64,000 bases of DNA from the NCBI RefSeq assembly GCF_040790665.1, contig NZ_CP160849.1:1-64000 (forward strand). The letters are read 5' to 3'. The stretch comes from Sulfitobacter pontiacus. Its GTDB lineage: Bacteria > Pseudomonadota > Alphaproteobacteria > Rhodobacterales > Rhodobacteraceae. Under the pieces are notes generated by a model. It did not search any database. It was not told the DNA's origin and was given only the letters and a program-made list of their open reading frames with translations. Both the position numbers and the translations under genes were made by a program. Of the stretch, positions 47,603-56,896 are shown one piece after another. How positions within the stretch are numbered: the first letter of the stretch is position 1; the number at the start of each line of letters is the position of its first letter.

Positions 47603-48283
47603 ATGATCCCCACCAGCTACCCCGACTCTACCGAAATGGCGCGCTTGACCGCGCGGATGTTGCTGGAGATCAAGGCCGTTCATTTCAACGCGGCAGAGCC
47701 CTTTACCCTCGCCTCCGGCCTGCCGAGCCCGACCTATATCGATTGCCGCAAGCTGATCAGCTATCCGCGCATCCGCGCCACCTTGATGGACTTCCTGACC
47801 GTCACAGTGATGCGCGAAGCGGGGTTCGAGGCGTTTGACAATATCGCGGGCGGTGAAACCGCGGGCATCCCCTTTGCCGCGATGGTGGCCGAGCGCATGG
47901 CGCTGCCCATGACCTATGTGCGCAAGAAGCCCAAAGGCTATGGCCGCAACGCCCGCATCGAAGGTGAAATGACCGAAGGCCAACGGGTTTTACTGGTCGA
48001 GGATCTAACCACCGATGGCGGCTCGAAGATCAGCTTTGTCGACGCGATTCGCGATACCGGTGCAACCTGCGCGCATACGGCGGTGATCTTTTACTACGGC
48101 ATTTTTCCGCAGACAGAAAAGACCTTGGGCGATCACGGGGTTACGTTGCACAGCCTGTGCACCTGGTGGGATGTGCTGGCAGAGGCCAAAGCGCAGAACG
48201 CGTTTGACACAGAAACCCTGACCGAAGTCGAAGCCTTCCTGAACGCGCCCGAAGCGTGGCAGGATGCGCGGAAAAAAACCTAA
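47603..48283 (+). CDS. pyrE: Orotate phosphoribosyltransferase
   Basis: Adds phosphoribose to orotate. 226 residues from the ATG at 47603 (AAAGGAA upstream); an ATG at 47549 in frame has a less convincing N-terminus. Motifs: [52 protein letters not shown] (flexible catalytic loop) and PRPP loop [15 protein letters not shown]. Next to pyrC. Confidence 0.95.
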   Translation: MIPTSYPDSTEMARLTARMLLEIKAVHFNAAEPFTLASGLPSPTYIDCRKLISYPRIRATLMDFLTVTVMREAGFEAFDNIAGGETAGIPFAAMVAERMALPMTYVRKKPKGYGRNARIEGEMTEGQRVLLVEDLTTDGGSKISFVDAIRDTGATCAHTAVIFYYGIFPQTEKTLGDHGVTLHSLCTWWDVLAEAKAQNAFDTETLTEVEAFLNAPEAWQDARKKT

Positions 48284-48301
48284 GCAATCCACATGATATT
48301 G

Positions 48302-48328
48302 TGTCGCGTGGTGTAAAATCACGCGACA
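48302..48328. repeat. 9-bp inverted repeat between pyrE and dnaB
   Basis: TGTCGCGTG (48302-48310) and CACGCGACA (48320-48328) with 9 bases between. Lies 19 bases after the pyrE stop and has no T-run, so could be either a weak terminator or an operator for dnaB. Confidence 0.55.
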
Positions 48329-48354
48329 TATGCTACGCTAGCGCAGAGATCAGG

Positions 48355-48363
48355 TTATCCACA
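48355..48363 (+). promoter_or_regulatory. Perfect DnaA box upstream of dnaB
   Basis: TTATCCACA matches the DnaA consensus TTATNCACA exactly, 78 bases before the dnaB start. Confidence 0.6.
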
Positions 48364-48440
48364 GCTTATAAAGATTGCGGGATGACGGGCGGCTCGGGTA
48401 GATAAGCCTCGGGTCATTAATCAGTGGGGCAACACGTAGC

Positions 48441-49943
48441 ATGAACGAGATTTCAAGCATCGACGGTAACCAGCTAACGGTTCAAGCGGCCGAGACAATG
48501 CCGCATTCCATCGAAGCGGAACAGCAGTTGTTGGGCGCGATCCTGACCAACAACGATATCTACGACCGCGTGGCGTCTGTCATCGGTCCCAAGCATTTCT
48601 ACGACCCCGTTCACGCCCGTATTTTCGAGATCGCCGCCGCGCGGATCGCCAAGAACAACCTTGCCTCCCCCGTGACGCTCAAGGCGTTTATGGAGGATGA
48701 CGAAGGGCTGAAAGAGCTGGGTGGCCCCGCCTATCTGGTGCGCCTTGCCGGTGCCGCGATCAGCGCCTTTGCCGTGCGCGACTATGCGCAGATGATCTAT
48801 GATCTGGCGGTGCGCCGCGACCTGATCCAGCTAGGCCGTGACATCGCGGCCAAAGCCGCACAGGTCGATGTCGCGTCAGAGCCGCGCGAACAGATCGTCG
48901 AGGCCGAACAGAAGCTCTATAAGCTCGCCGAGCAGGGTCAGACCGAAAGCGGTTTCCAGAGCTTTCTGAAAGCCGTGACCGACGCGGTCAACGTGGCCAA
49001 TGCGGCCTACCAGCGCGACGGTGGCCTATCCGGTGTCTCTACCGGTCTGATTGATATGGATAAAAAGCTGGGCGGTTTGCACCCCTCTGACCTTTTGATC
49101 CTTGCCGGTCGTCCGTCGATGGGGAAAACCTCGCTTGCGACGAACATCGCCTTCAACGTCGCCAAAGCCTACCGCCGGGGCACCTTGCATGACGGCACCG
49201 AAGGCGCTGTAGATGGTGGCGTTGTCGGGTTCTACAGCCTCGAGATGAGCGCGGAGCAGTTGGCTGCGCGTATCCTGTCCGAAGCGGCCGAGATCCCGTC
49301 CCACCAGATCCGGTCGGGTGATATGACAGAGACCGAATTCCGCCGTTTCGTCGATGCCGCCAAAGCGCTGGAAGCCTGCCCGCTTTATATCGACGACACG
49401 CCCGCCCTGCCGATCAGCCAGCTGGCCGCCCGTGCGCGGCGGCTCAAGCGGACGCACGGGCTGGACGTGTTGATTATCGACTACCTCCAGCTGGTACGCG
49501 GGACGGGCAAAGGCGAAAACCGGGTGAACGAAATCTCGGAAATCACCATGGGCCTCAAGGCCATCGCGAAAGAGCTCAACATTCCCGTGATCGCCCTGTC
49601 GCAGCTGTCGCGTCAGGTGGAAAACCGCGAAGATAAACGCCCGCAGCTGTCGGACTTGCGTGAATCCGGGTCGATCGAACAGGATGCCGACGTCGTGATG
49701 TTCGTGTTCCGCGAGGAGTACTATAAGGAACGCGAAAAGCCCGGCGATCACGAGCTGGATAAAATGGCGATCTGGCAAGAAGAGATGGAGCGTCTGCACG
49801 GTCGCGCCGAAGTGGTCATCGGCAAGCAGCGTCACGGCCCGATTGGTACTGTCGATCTCAGCTTTGAAGGGCGCTACACCCGCTTTGGCAACCTTGTGAA
49901 ACCGTGGCAGAGTGAAAATGGCGGCGGCGATCAGGAGTTCTGA
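48441..49943 (+). CDS. dnaB: Replicative DNA helicase
   Basis: Hexameric helicase of the replication fork. 500 residues. N-terminal domain (PHSIEAEQQLLGAILTNNDIYDRV), linker, RecA-like motor: Walker A LAGRPSMGKTSLATNIA, GFYSLEMSAEQLAARIL, Walker B DVLIIDYLQLV, LSQLSRQVENREDKRPQLSDLRESGSIEQDADVV, and arginine finger region KQRHGPIGTVDLSFEG. No intein. Upstream region has a DnaA box and an inverted repeat. Confidence 0.97.
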   Translation: MNEISSIDGNQLTVQAAETMPHSIEAEQQLLGAILTNNDIYDRVASVIGPKHFYDPVHARIFEIAAARIAKNNLASPVTLKAFMEDDEGLKELGGPAYLVRLAGAAISAFAVRDYAQMIYDLAVRRDLIQLGRDIAAKAAQVDVASEPREQIVEAEQKLYKLAEQGQTESGFQSFLKAVTDAVNVANAAYQRDGGLSGVSTGLIDMDKKLGGLHPSDLLILAGRPSMGKTSLATNIAFNVAKAYRRGTLHDGTEGAVDGGVVGFYSLEMSAEQLAARILSEAAEIPSHQIRSGDMTETEFRRFVDAAKALEACPLYIDDTPALPISQLAARARRLKRTHGLDVLIIDYLQLVRGTGKGENRVNEISEITMGLKAIAKELNIPVIALSQLSRQVENREDKRPQLSDLRESGSIEQDADVVMFVFREEYYKEREKPGDHELDKMAIWQEEMERLHGRAEVVIGKQRHGPIGTVDLSFEGRYTRFGNLVKPWQSENGGGDQEF

Positions 49944-49988
49944 TCGCCACACCCCGTTAATTTGATGAATACACGCCCTGTGCGGAGG

Positions 49989-50714
49989 TCAGACAACCGC
50001 CGCGCGGGCGATCTCTGTCTCTGACAGGTTGTATTTCGCGGCAAAGCGCTCCCGCGCTGCGATCAGCCTTGGGTCATTGGGTCGCATCCCCAAAGTACGA
50101 ATAAATTCAATCCGTTGCTGGTGCTTTAGCGCCTCGCGGTCAATCGCCGTCCCCATCGCGCGGTCAATCACGGCCCCGCCGGGGCTGACGTGGAACCACT
50201 TGCTGAAATCGCGGAAGTGATGCTGGTTGTGGAGCGTGGTCACATAACGCTCTACCCGCGTTTTTGACACGTTCACATGGGCGGTCATGTGGAACCACTC
50301 ATAGACCAGAAAGGTCAGCACCCCGCCCACTGGCACGATGGCCACGGCAATCCAGCCCGCCTGCGGCACACCCAATAGGGCAAGAACACCCCACAGCACC
50401 CCTCCGTTCACCAGTAGCATCGGCAAAGCGACCCAGATCGGCACGAAAAACAGTTTGGTGTTGGTCGGGAAATCATGATGACCGTAGTGCGCCATATACA
50501 GCAGGTTGAATGCCCATTGCGCCCGCGGGGGCGACAGGTGGAACACATAGCGGTGCAGGTTGTATTCATTCAGCATCTGCGCGGCGACCCCCAAGGGGAT
50601 CAGCGCCCAGACCCATAGCGGCGCGAACAGCGCCAATCCCACCAGCCCCGCCCCACAGGCGACCGCCATCACCACGACGGCCGCATGCGAGAACATGATA
50701 CGCAAGCGCATCAT
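49989..50714 (-). CDS. Fatty acid hydroxylase/sterol desaturase family membrane protein
   Basis: 241 residues with several membrane segments and the eight-histidine di-iron motif of this family: HRYVFH, AHYGHH (both with close spacing), HMTAH and LHNQHHF. It hydroxylates or desaturates a lipid substrate in the inner membrane, as in carotenoid or hydroxy-fatty acid synthesis; the precise substrate cannot be read. Located 12 bases after the stop of the hydrolase gene on the same strand. Confidence 0.88.
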   Translation of the reverse strand: MMRLRIMFSHAAVVVMAVACGAGLVGLALFAPLWVWALIPLGVAAQMLNEYNLHRYVFHLSPPRAQWAFNLLYMAHYGHHDFPTNTKLFFVPIWVALPMLLVNGGVLWGVLALLGVPQAGWIAVAIVPVGGVLTFLVYEWFHMTAHVNVSKTRVERYVTTLHNQHHFRDFSKWFHVSPGGAVIDRAMGTAIDREALKHQQRIEFIRTLGMRPNDPRLIAARERFAAKYNLSETEIARAAVV

Positions 50715-50726
50715 CAGTGGTGCCCC

Positions 50727-52058
50727 TTACTCGGGCGACAGGGTTTCATAGCGCAACCCTTTGGCGGTGTCCTTGTCGAACCCCTTCCAATAGCTGTGAT
50801 CCTCCTTCGGGGTGCCATCCTCGTTCATCGACCAGACCCCGTCGTTGGAGTTTTCGACCAGATCAAGATAGGCCCCCATCTCGGCATCGCCCTTGAGGTG
50901 CTGCGCCATCCAGACGGTGGCGAAATGCTGCGCGATGTTGTTCATGCGCACCGTGTCCCAGACCGGATCGGTATAGTGGCCCGACACGTTGAACCCCAGA
51001 TCAGCGTCATCGCGAAAGGATTCCGCAGGCGCAGGCATCGGGGCCGCCGCATTATGGCCGCCGTTTTCAAAGGTCAGCAAGGCGCGGTCGACGCTGCTGG
51101 CGTTTTCCCAAATGGCGCGCACGCCTTTTTCGTAAAGCGATACCATATCCTCGGACCCGGCCATGAACAGCATGGGGATCTGGACGCCCTTCAAGCCTTC
51201 GGCATCCCAGAAGCCTGTGTTCATGCCCCAGGGGCCGATCGCGATGGCGGTTTTGATCCTTGGGTCGGGCAGGTTGTTATGCGTCTCGGACCCCGCCTGA
51301 TGGATGCCCAAAGTGCCATGCGGCCCGCCCCAGCCATAGCCGACCGACGCTTCGGTCACGCCACCACCTGCGGTGATCACCGCGCCGTAGCCGCCCATGG
51401 AATAGCCGATCAAACCGGTGTTATCCGCATCCACCAACCCATTGAGAAAAGAGCTTTCGTCTTGCGACAGACGCGCCATTTCATCCAGCACGAAAAGCTG
51501 GTCCAGCGACCGGTTCACCAGCGTAGAGCCAAAGGCCGCCTGCGTGCGATAGGTGGAATCCAGGTGATCGATCGACGCCACGACATAGCCCTTCGACGCG
51601 ATATTCTCGGCCAGATGGGACATCAGGAAGCGGTTGCCGGGATAGCCGTGGGAAACGATGACCAGCGGATAGGCCGCGTCGGGCTGTGCGGGTTCCGCGT
51701 CGCGCATGGCTTTGCCTTGCAAGGTGACCTCAGTCTTGCCATCGCGGATGAACGCCTTGATCGCGGTGTCGCCGGTGGCCCCGTCCGCGGCGGGGTACCA
51801 GACCTCGACCGTCAGCGGGCGATCATAGCGCGGCAGGGTTTCAGGTTTGTCCGCTGCGGGATCGATGGACAGGATATCGATCTGGTCCTTATGCACCAGG
51901 TCAAGCTGGCGCACGCCGATCGCTTCGTCGCCATAGGCCGCCATATCAGGGGCTGTGGGCATCTGGGTATCGATCCGGTTCTCGGCCAGCGCCATAGGCG
52001 CGGTCATCGCCGTGACCACCGCCAGCACGGGCCCCGTTGTCATTGTTGAAACTCGCAT
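50727..52058 (-). CDS. Secreted alpha/beta hydrolase (PAF-acetylhydrolase/dienelactone hydrolase-like)
   Basis: 443 residues from the ATG at 52058 (GGGAGAG upstream); the frame is open 87 bases more. Signal peptide MRVSTMTTGPVLAVVTAMTAPMALAEN. Fold landmarks: YPLVIVSHGYPGNRFLMSHL (oxyanion region), GLIGYSMGGYGAV (nucleophile Ser in GYSMGG), MLFMAGSEDMV (Asp) and a late His in ENGGHNAA. Likely a periplasmic esterase; substrate unknown. First of a two-gene unit with the fatty acid hydroxylase; divergent from alr. Confidence 0.87.
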   Translation of the reverse strand: MRVSTMTTGPVLAVVTAMTAPMALAENRIDTQMPTAPDMAAYGDEAIGVRQLDLVHKDQIDILSIDPAADKPETLPRYDRPLTVEVWYPAADGATGDTAIKAFIRDGKTEVTLQGKAMRDAEPAQPDAAYPLVIVSHGYPGNRFLMSHLAENIASKGYVVASIDHLDSTYRTQAAFGSTLVNRSLDQLFVLDEMARLSQDESSFLNGLVDADNTGLIGYSMGGYGAVITAGGGVTEASVGYGWGGPHGTLGIHQAGSETHNNLPDPRIKTAIAIGPWGMNTGFWDAEGLKGVQIPMLFMAGSEDMVSLYEKGVRAIWENASSVDRALLTFENGGHNAAAPMPAPAESFRDDADLGFNVSGHYTDPVWDTVRMNNIAQHFATVWMAQHLKGDAEMGAYLDLVENSNDGVWSMNEDGTPKEDHSYWKGFDKDTAKGLRYETLSPE

Positions 52059-52280
52059 TGAACTCTCTCCCGTTTTATATCCGGCTACTGCGCGCAGCCT
52101 GTCTTTTGTCAGGAACCAAGCTATCGCGTTCGCGCCACCATGCAAGCATCATGCGAAGGTTTCGTTACGTTAGGGAAATGGACCAAACACTCCGCCCGCG
52201 TCCCCGCAAGGCGAGGGATTATTGGCCGGTGGCCTTGGTCGTGGCTTGACCTTGGCGGGCATACGGTCAAAACAAATCCC

Positions 52281-53315
52281 ATGACAACAGCCACCCTCTC
52301 TATCGACCTCAATGCGATTGCCGCCAATTGGCAGGCGCTGAACAAAATGACCGGCTGCGACACCGGTGCCGTGATCAAGGCAAACGCCTATGGTCTGGGC
52401 ATTGACCGCGTGGCCCCGGTTCTCGCCGCCCAAGGCGCGCGCAAGTTCTTTGTCGCTGTCGCGGAAGAGGGCGTGGCCCTGCGTCGCGTGTTGGGGCCCG
52501 GCCCTGCGATCAACGTCTTTGCGGGGCATATGCCCGGTGACGCCGATATGATCCGGTCCGCCGCACTGACGCCGATGATCAATTCGGTCGACCAGATGAT
52601 CGCCCATGTCGAAGCCCTGCCCGGCCATCGTTTCGGGGTGCAGCTGAACAGCGGCATGAACCGCCTTGGCATGGACCCCGCGGAATGGGCCGCGCTGCGC
52701 GACATCGCCCTGGCGCAGAACCCGACCTTGATCATGTCGCATCTGGCCTGCGCGGATGAACCGAACCACCCGATGAATGCCCGCCAACTCAAGACCTTCC
52801 GCGAGATGACGGATGGGTTGGACGTGCCACGATCCTTGGCCGCGACGGGGGGGATCATGCTTGGCCGTGACTACCACTTTGACCTGACCCGCCCGGGCAT
52901 CGGGGTCTACGGCGGATTGCCCTTCGCCGATGCGATGCCGGTGGTGACGCTGGATGTGCCTGTCATTCAGGTGCGCGAAGTCGCCACGGGCCAGACCGTC
53001 GGCTATGGCTGCGCCTGGACGGCACCCCGCCCGACATTGGTCGCGACGGTTGCTGCGGGTTATGCCGACGGGTTGATCCGCGCCTTGGGCAACGGGGCCA
53101 CTTTCACCCACGAGGGGCGCAAACTGCCCGTTGTTGGCCGTGTCTCTATGGATCTGATCACCGTCGATGTGACCAACCTGACAGAGGTGCCAGAGCATTT
53201 GCAGCTGATCGGGAACTATCAGTCTGTTGATACGGTCGCCGGGTTTGCGGGCACCATCGGCTACGAGGTGCTGACCGCGCTTGGCGCGCGCTATGACCGG
53301 GTCTATGTGGAGTGA
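52281..53315 (+). CDS. alr: Alanine racemase
   Basis: Makes D-alanine for peptidoglycan. 344 residues from the ATG at 52281; an ATG at 52140 in frame gives a 47-residue unlikely extension. PLP-lysine K33 in [12 protein letters not shown], the catalytic Tyr in [12 protein letters not shown], and [15 protein letters not shown] near the C-terminus. The 3' end overlaps the start of the pqiA-like gene. Confidence 0.95.
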   Translation: MTTATLSIDLNAIAANWQALNKMTGCDTGAVIKANAYGLGIDRVAPVLAAQGARKFFVAVAEEGVALRRVLGPGPAINVFAGHMPGDADMIRSAALTPMINSVDQMIAHVEALPGHRFGVQLNSGMNRLGMDPAEWAALRDIALAQNPTLIMSHLACADEPNHPMNARQLKTFREMTDGLDVPRSLAATGGIMLGRDYHFDLTRPGIGVYGGLPFADAMPVVTLDVPVIQVREVATGQTVGYGCAWTAPRPTLVATVAAGYADGLIRALGNGATFTHEGRKLPVVGRVSMDLITVDVTNLTEVPEHLQLIGNYQSVDTVAGFAGTIGYEVLTALGARYDRVYVE

Positions 53316-53778
53316 TGGGGCACGCCCCCGCGCAGATCGCTTTGATATGCTGCTGCGCGTCGCAAACCTGTCTCTGCTGATCCTCTACCCTGTTGCATGG
53401 GCCGCGCCCCTTTTGCGGGCGGGCGTGCTGCCGCTGTTCGGGCTCACCGAAATCTCTGTCCTGAGCGGTCTGAAATCCCTTTGGGACACCGACCTGTTTC
53501 TGGCGATGATCGTCGCGTTTTTTGCCCTTATCGCACCCTATGTGAAGACCGTCGGCCTGACGCTGGTTCAGTTCCACCTGATCGGCCCACGCGCCCTTCC
53601 CGTCTTGCAGACAATCGGCAAATTGGCGATGGCGGATGTGTTTCTGATCGCGCTTTATGTGACCCTGTCAAAGGGGATAGGCATCGGGCGGATCGAGACG
53701 GCTTGGGGGCTATACCTGTTCACAGGCTGCATCCTCGCATCCCTGTTTATCGGGCACCGCGCGCAGAAAATCGCCTAA
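53305..53778 (+). CDS. Paraquat-inducible protein A-like membrane protein
   Basis: About 157 residues with four predicted membrane segments ([62 protein letters not shown]). It matches one half of the PqiA family, linked to lipid trafficking between membranes in E. coli, but the rest of a Pqi/MCE system is absent here. The start is uncertain: ATG at 53305 overlaps the alr stop; TTG at 53281 and ATG at 53293 or 53347 are alternatives, none with a good ribosome site. Probably translated by coupling to alr. Confidence 0.8.
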   Translation: MWSDGARPRADRFDMLLRVANLSLLILYPVAWAAPLLRAGVLPLFGLTEISVLSGLKSLWDTDLFLAMIVAFFALIAPYVKTVGLTLVQFHLIGPRALPVLQTIGKLAMADVFLIALYVTLSKGIGIGRIETAWGLYLFTGCILASLFIGHRAQKIA

Positions 53779-53943
53779 GCAAGCCGGCGTTTTCACGCGA
53801 CCAATCCACCCGCCTGGGTAGAATTGCTCGGAATTTCCCAAGTAAATTCGATTCATTTACGGAAATTTCAAGATTTTCTTCGCCTTTTGCCAACATCGGC
53901 ATATTCTTGCTTACAACAGCAACTCAAGCACAAGGTGAGACAG

Positions 53944-54711
53944 ATGAACGCGTTGACGGCACTTATTCAGTATCTTTTTCAAAGACTCGCATTCGCGGTT
54001 TTCGCTGTTGCCGCCGTGGCGATCACCGTCTGTACCGTTATGGCCGCGCTTAGCCAATGGGCCTGGATTGAACTGCCGCTCAACTATGACGGGCAACCCG
54101 TTGAGAATGCAGGGATGTATGCGCAGATCGGCCTGACCATTCTGGCCGTGGGCATCTGCTTTTTCATCCCCACCAACCGCCGCATCATGCAGCTTGAGAC
54201 ATCGCACCGCAAATTTGCGCTGAACATGGATGACATCACCCGCGCCTACGGGGCGGTGCATGCGGCGGATCGGGGTGACGTTTTTCACATGTCTTCCGAA
54301 TTCGACTCGGTCCGCGAACGGCTGGCCTATCTGCGCGATCACCCTGATCTCAGCACGCTTGAACCCGCCCTTCTGGAAGTCGCCGCGCAGATGAGCCACA
54401 TCTCGAAAGAGCTGGCGACCGTCTATGCCGACGAGAAAATCGAACGCGCGCGCAATTTCCTCAAGCAGCGTCAGGAAGAAGTGAACCTCTTCAACAGCCG
54501 TCTGGATCAGGCCAAAGGCATCACGTCCGAAATGAAGCACTGGCTGCACGAGGTCGAGCTGGAAGAAAGCGTGGCCGCAGCACAGCTGGACCGCCTGCGC
54601 GCCGAAATGCGCGAGATCATGCCCGAACTGGGAATCGAACGTAGGGTATCGGCGGATGAAATGGCCCGCGATTCACGCGTGGTAGAGCTGCCGCCCAAAG
54701 CAGCGGAGTAA
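53944..54711 (+). CDS. Membrane-anchored coiled-coil protein of unknown function
   Basis: 255 residues from the ATG at 53944 (AAGG 9 bases upstream); the open frame extends 120 bases upstream through A/T-rich non-coding DNA. Two membrane segments near the N-terminus (FAVFAVAAVAITVCTVMAAL and QIGLTILAVGICFFIP) are followed by ~170 residues of charged helix (MDDITRAYGAVHAAD, DEKIERARNFLKQRQEEVNLFNSRLDQAK), probably coiled coil in the cytoplasm. Relatives next to radA in roseobacters are sometimes labelled DNA repair protein; I see no catalytic motif supporting this. Confidence 0.8.
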   Translation: MNALTALIQYLFQRLAFAVFAVAAVAITVCTVMAALSQWAWIELPLNYDGQPVENAGMYAQIGLTILAVGICFFIPTNRRIMQLETSHRKFALNMDDITRAYGAVHAADRGDVFHMSSEFDSVRERLAYLRDHPDLSTLEPALLEVAAQMSHISKELATVYADEKIERARNFLKQRQEEVNLFNSRLDQAKGITSEMKHWLHEVELEESVAAAQLDRLRAEMREIMPELGIERRVSADEMARDSRVVELPPKAAE

Positions 54712-54771
54712 CCCCGCGCAGGCACCAAGGTTTTGCTTTGACGTTTCCCCTTTGTTCGGCCAGAAAGACGC

Positions 54772-56139
54772 ATGGCTAAATCTCCCGTTACATTTTCGTG
54801 CACGGCTTGCGGTGCGACCTATAACAAATGGTCCGGGCGCTGTGATGCCTGCGGCGAATGGAATACGATCCAGCAGGACAAGGGCATTTCATCCGGCCCA
54901 CCCAGCAAATCGCTTGGCACCCGTCGCGGCGCGGCGATGGTGCTGACCGACCTCACCACCAAGGACACGCCCCCGCCCCGCAGCCAATCCGGCATTGCCG
55001 AGCTGGACCGCGTTTTGGGCGGCGGGCTGGTACCGTCCTCTGCCATTCTGGTGGGCGGCGATCCGGGCATCGGGAAATCCACCCTTTTGCTGCAAGCAGC
55101 GGCCCATTTTGCCCGCAGCGGTTTGAAAACAATCTACGTCAGCGGAGAGGAAGCCTCGGCGCAGGTCCGTATGCGTGCGCAGCGTTTGGGGCTGTCCGAC
55201 GCCTCGGTGCAGTTGGCCGCCGAAACCAATCTGCGCGATATCCTGACCACGCTTGAAGAGGTGAAGCCCGATCTGGTCATCATCGATTCGATACAGACCA
55301 TGTGGGCCGATAACGTCGATTCCGCCCCCGGGTCCGTCAGTCAGGTCCGCGCCGCCGCGCACGAGCTGACAAGCTTTGCCAAACGGCGCGGCGTTTCCGT
55401 GATTCTTGTGGGGCATGTCACCAAGGACGGGCAGATCGCGGGGCCGCGCGTGGTCGAGCATATGGTCGATACCGTGCTGTATTTCGAGGGCGAGCGCGGC
55501 CACCAGTTCCGTATCCTGCGCGCGGTCAAGAACCGCTTTGGCCCCGCAGACGAGATCGGCGTGTTCGAAATGACCGGCGAAGGGCTGGCAGAGGTCACCA
55601 ACCCCTCTGCCCTGTTTCTGTCCGAACGCGGCACACCCGCCGCGGGCTCAGTGGTTTTCGCAGGTATCGAAGGCACCCGCCCTGTTTTATGCGAGCTTCA
55701 GGCGCTTGTGGCCCCGTCGCCTCATTCGCAGGCGCGGCGTACGGTCGTGGGCTGGGACGGGGGACGGCTGGCGATGATCCTCGCCGTGCTAGAGGCCCGT
55801 TGCGGCATCCCCTTTGCGGGGCTTGATGTTTACCTCAACGTGGCGGGCGGCATGAAAATCTCGGAGCCGGCGGCGGATTTGGCGGTCGCGGCCGCCTTGC
55901 TCAGCGCGCGCGAAGACGTGGCCTTGCCCGCGGAAACCGTTGTTTTCGGCGAAATCAGCCTATCCGGTGCGCTACGCCCCGCCAGTCAGACCGAAAACAG
56001 GTTGAAAGAAGCGCAAAAACTTGGTTTTACCAGCGCCATCGCGCCCGCGGGCGGAAAACCGGTGGGCAAGAACGGCATAACGCTTAACACCATGAGCGAT
56101 CTCACCGGATTTGTAGGCGAAATATTCGGGGCTGGCTAA
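54772..56139 (+). CDS. radA: DNA repair protein RadA
   Basis: Branch migration and recombination factor. 455 residues: N-terminal zinc finger CTACGATYNKWSGRCDACGEW, RecA-like core with Walker A LVGGDPGIGKSTLLLQAA, the RadA-specific KNRFGPADEIGVFEM motif, and a C-terminal Lon-like domain with YLNVAGGMKISEPAADLAVA. In naturally transformable bacteria it extends the incoming DNA; comEC in this window is consistent with that. It precedes cvpA by 28 bases. Confidence 0.96.
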   Translation: MAKSPVTFSCTACGATYNKWSGRCDACGEWNTIQQDKGISSGPPSKSLGTRRGAAMVLTDLTTKDTPPPRSQSGIAELDRVLGGGLVPSSAILVGGDPGIGKSTLLLQAAAHFARSGLKTIYVSGEEASAQVRMRAQRLGLSDASVQLAAETNLRDILTTLEEVKPDLVIIDSIQTMWADNVDSAPGSVSQVRAAAHELTSFAKRRGVSVILVGHVTKDGQIAGPRVVEHMVDTVLYFEGERGHQFRILRAVKNRFGPADEIGVFEMTGEGLAEVTNPSALFLSERGTPAAGSVVFAGIEGTRPVLCELQALVAPSPHSQARRTVVGWDGGRLAMILAVLEARCGIPFAGLDVYLNVAGGMKISEPAADLAVAAALLSAREDVALPAETVVFGEISLSGALRPASQTENRLKEAQKLGFTSAIAPAGGKPVGKNGITLNTMSDLTGFVGEIFGAG

Positions 56140-56167
56140 CCGCCCCTTCAAGGAAGGCAAGACGACC

Positions 56168-56722
56168 ATGGAAGGTTTTACCATCATTGACGGGGTTGTG
56201 GCGCTTGTCATCGTTCTGTCGGCTTTGCTGGCTTATGGCCGCGGGCTTGTACGCGAATTTATGGCGATCGTGGGCTGGATTGCCGCCGCGATCCTTGCGT
56301 TTCTCTTCGCGCCGCAGGTTGAACCGCTGGTGTCAGAGATCCCTGTTGTGGGCGAATTCCTTGCCGATAGTTGTGAACTATCGATCATCGGGGCCTTTGC
56401 CATCGTCTTTGCCATCGCGCTGATTGTGGTCTCGCTGTTCACCCCGCTGTTTTCGTCGCTGGTGCAGCGCTCTGTTCTGGGTGGTCTGGATCAGGGGCTC
56501 GGGTTTCTTTTCGGCGTGGCGCGCGGCATCCTCTTGGTCGCCATCGCCTTCTTTGTCTATGACACCGTGATCACCGGCCAGACCTTCACCATGGTGGACG
56601 AAAGCCGGTCGGCACAGGTCTTCGGGCGCTTTACCGGCCAGATCGAAGAGCAGAACCCGGAAGCCGCATTGGGCTGGATCACCACCCGCTACGAGGCGTT
56701 GGTTGGGGCCTGCGGTGCCTAA
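56168..56722 (+). CDS. cvpA: CvpA family membrane protein
   Basis: 184 residues with about four membrane segments (IDGVVALVIVLSALLAYG, VGWIAAAILAFLFAP, SIIGAFAIVFAIALIVVSL, GVARGILLVAIAFFVY). CvpA is named from colicin V production in E. coli, where it lies before purF; here purF also follows. Function still unclear (linked to envelope integrity). AAGGAAGG before the ATG. Confidence 0.92.
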   Translation: MEGFTIIDGVVALVIVLSALLAYGRGLVREFMAIVGWIAAAILAFLFAPQVEPLVSEIPVVGEFLADSCELSIIGAFAIVFAIALIVVSLFTPLFSSLVQRSVLGGLDQGLGFLFGVARGILLVAIAFFVYDTVITGQTFTMVDESRSAQVFGRFTGQIEEQNPEAALGWITTRYEALVGACGA

Positions 56723-56753
56723 TCGCCGCTGACACTGCCAAAAGTTAAACATG

Positions 56754-56776
56754 CGCCCCCGTTTTCGGGGGCGTTT
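56754..56776 (+). terminator. Terminator after cvpA
   Basis: CGCCCCCG (56754-56761), TTTT loop and CGGGGGCG (56766-56773) followed by TTT. Separates cvpA from purF transcription. Confidence 0.85.
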
Positions 56777-56786
56777 GCGTTTCTGC

Positions 56787-56809
56787 CATATGTTGCATCG
56801 CAGCATATG
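56787..56809. promoter_or_regulatory. Near-perfect palindrome upstream of purF
   Basis: CATATGTTGC and GCAGCATATG flank a 3-base centre, with one mismatched pair. Placed 88 bases before the purF start, it could be an operator. No known PurR match. Confidence 0.4.
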
Positions 56810-56896
56810 CGGGGGCAAAATGTAACGGCGGGGTGACAAGGCCCGCCCAAAGTCCTACATAGCCCCTATCCCTTCATCGGATTCGGAGTTGCCCCG

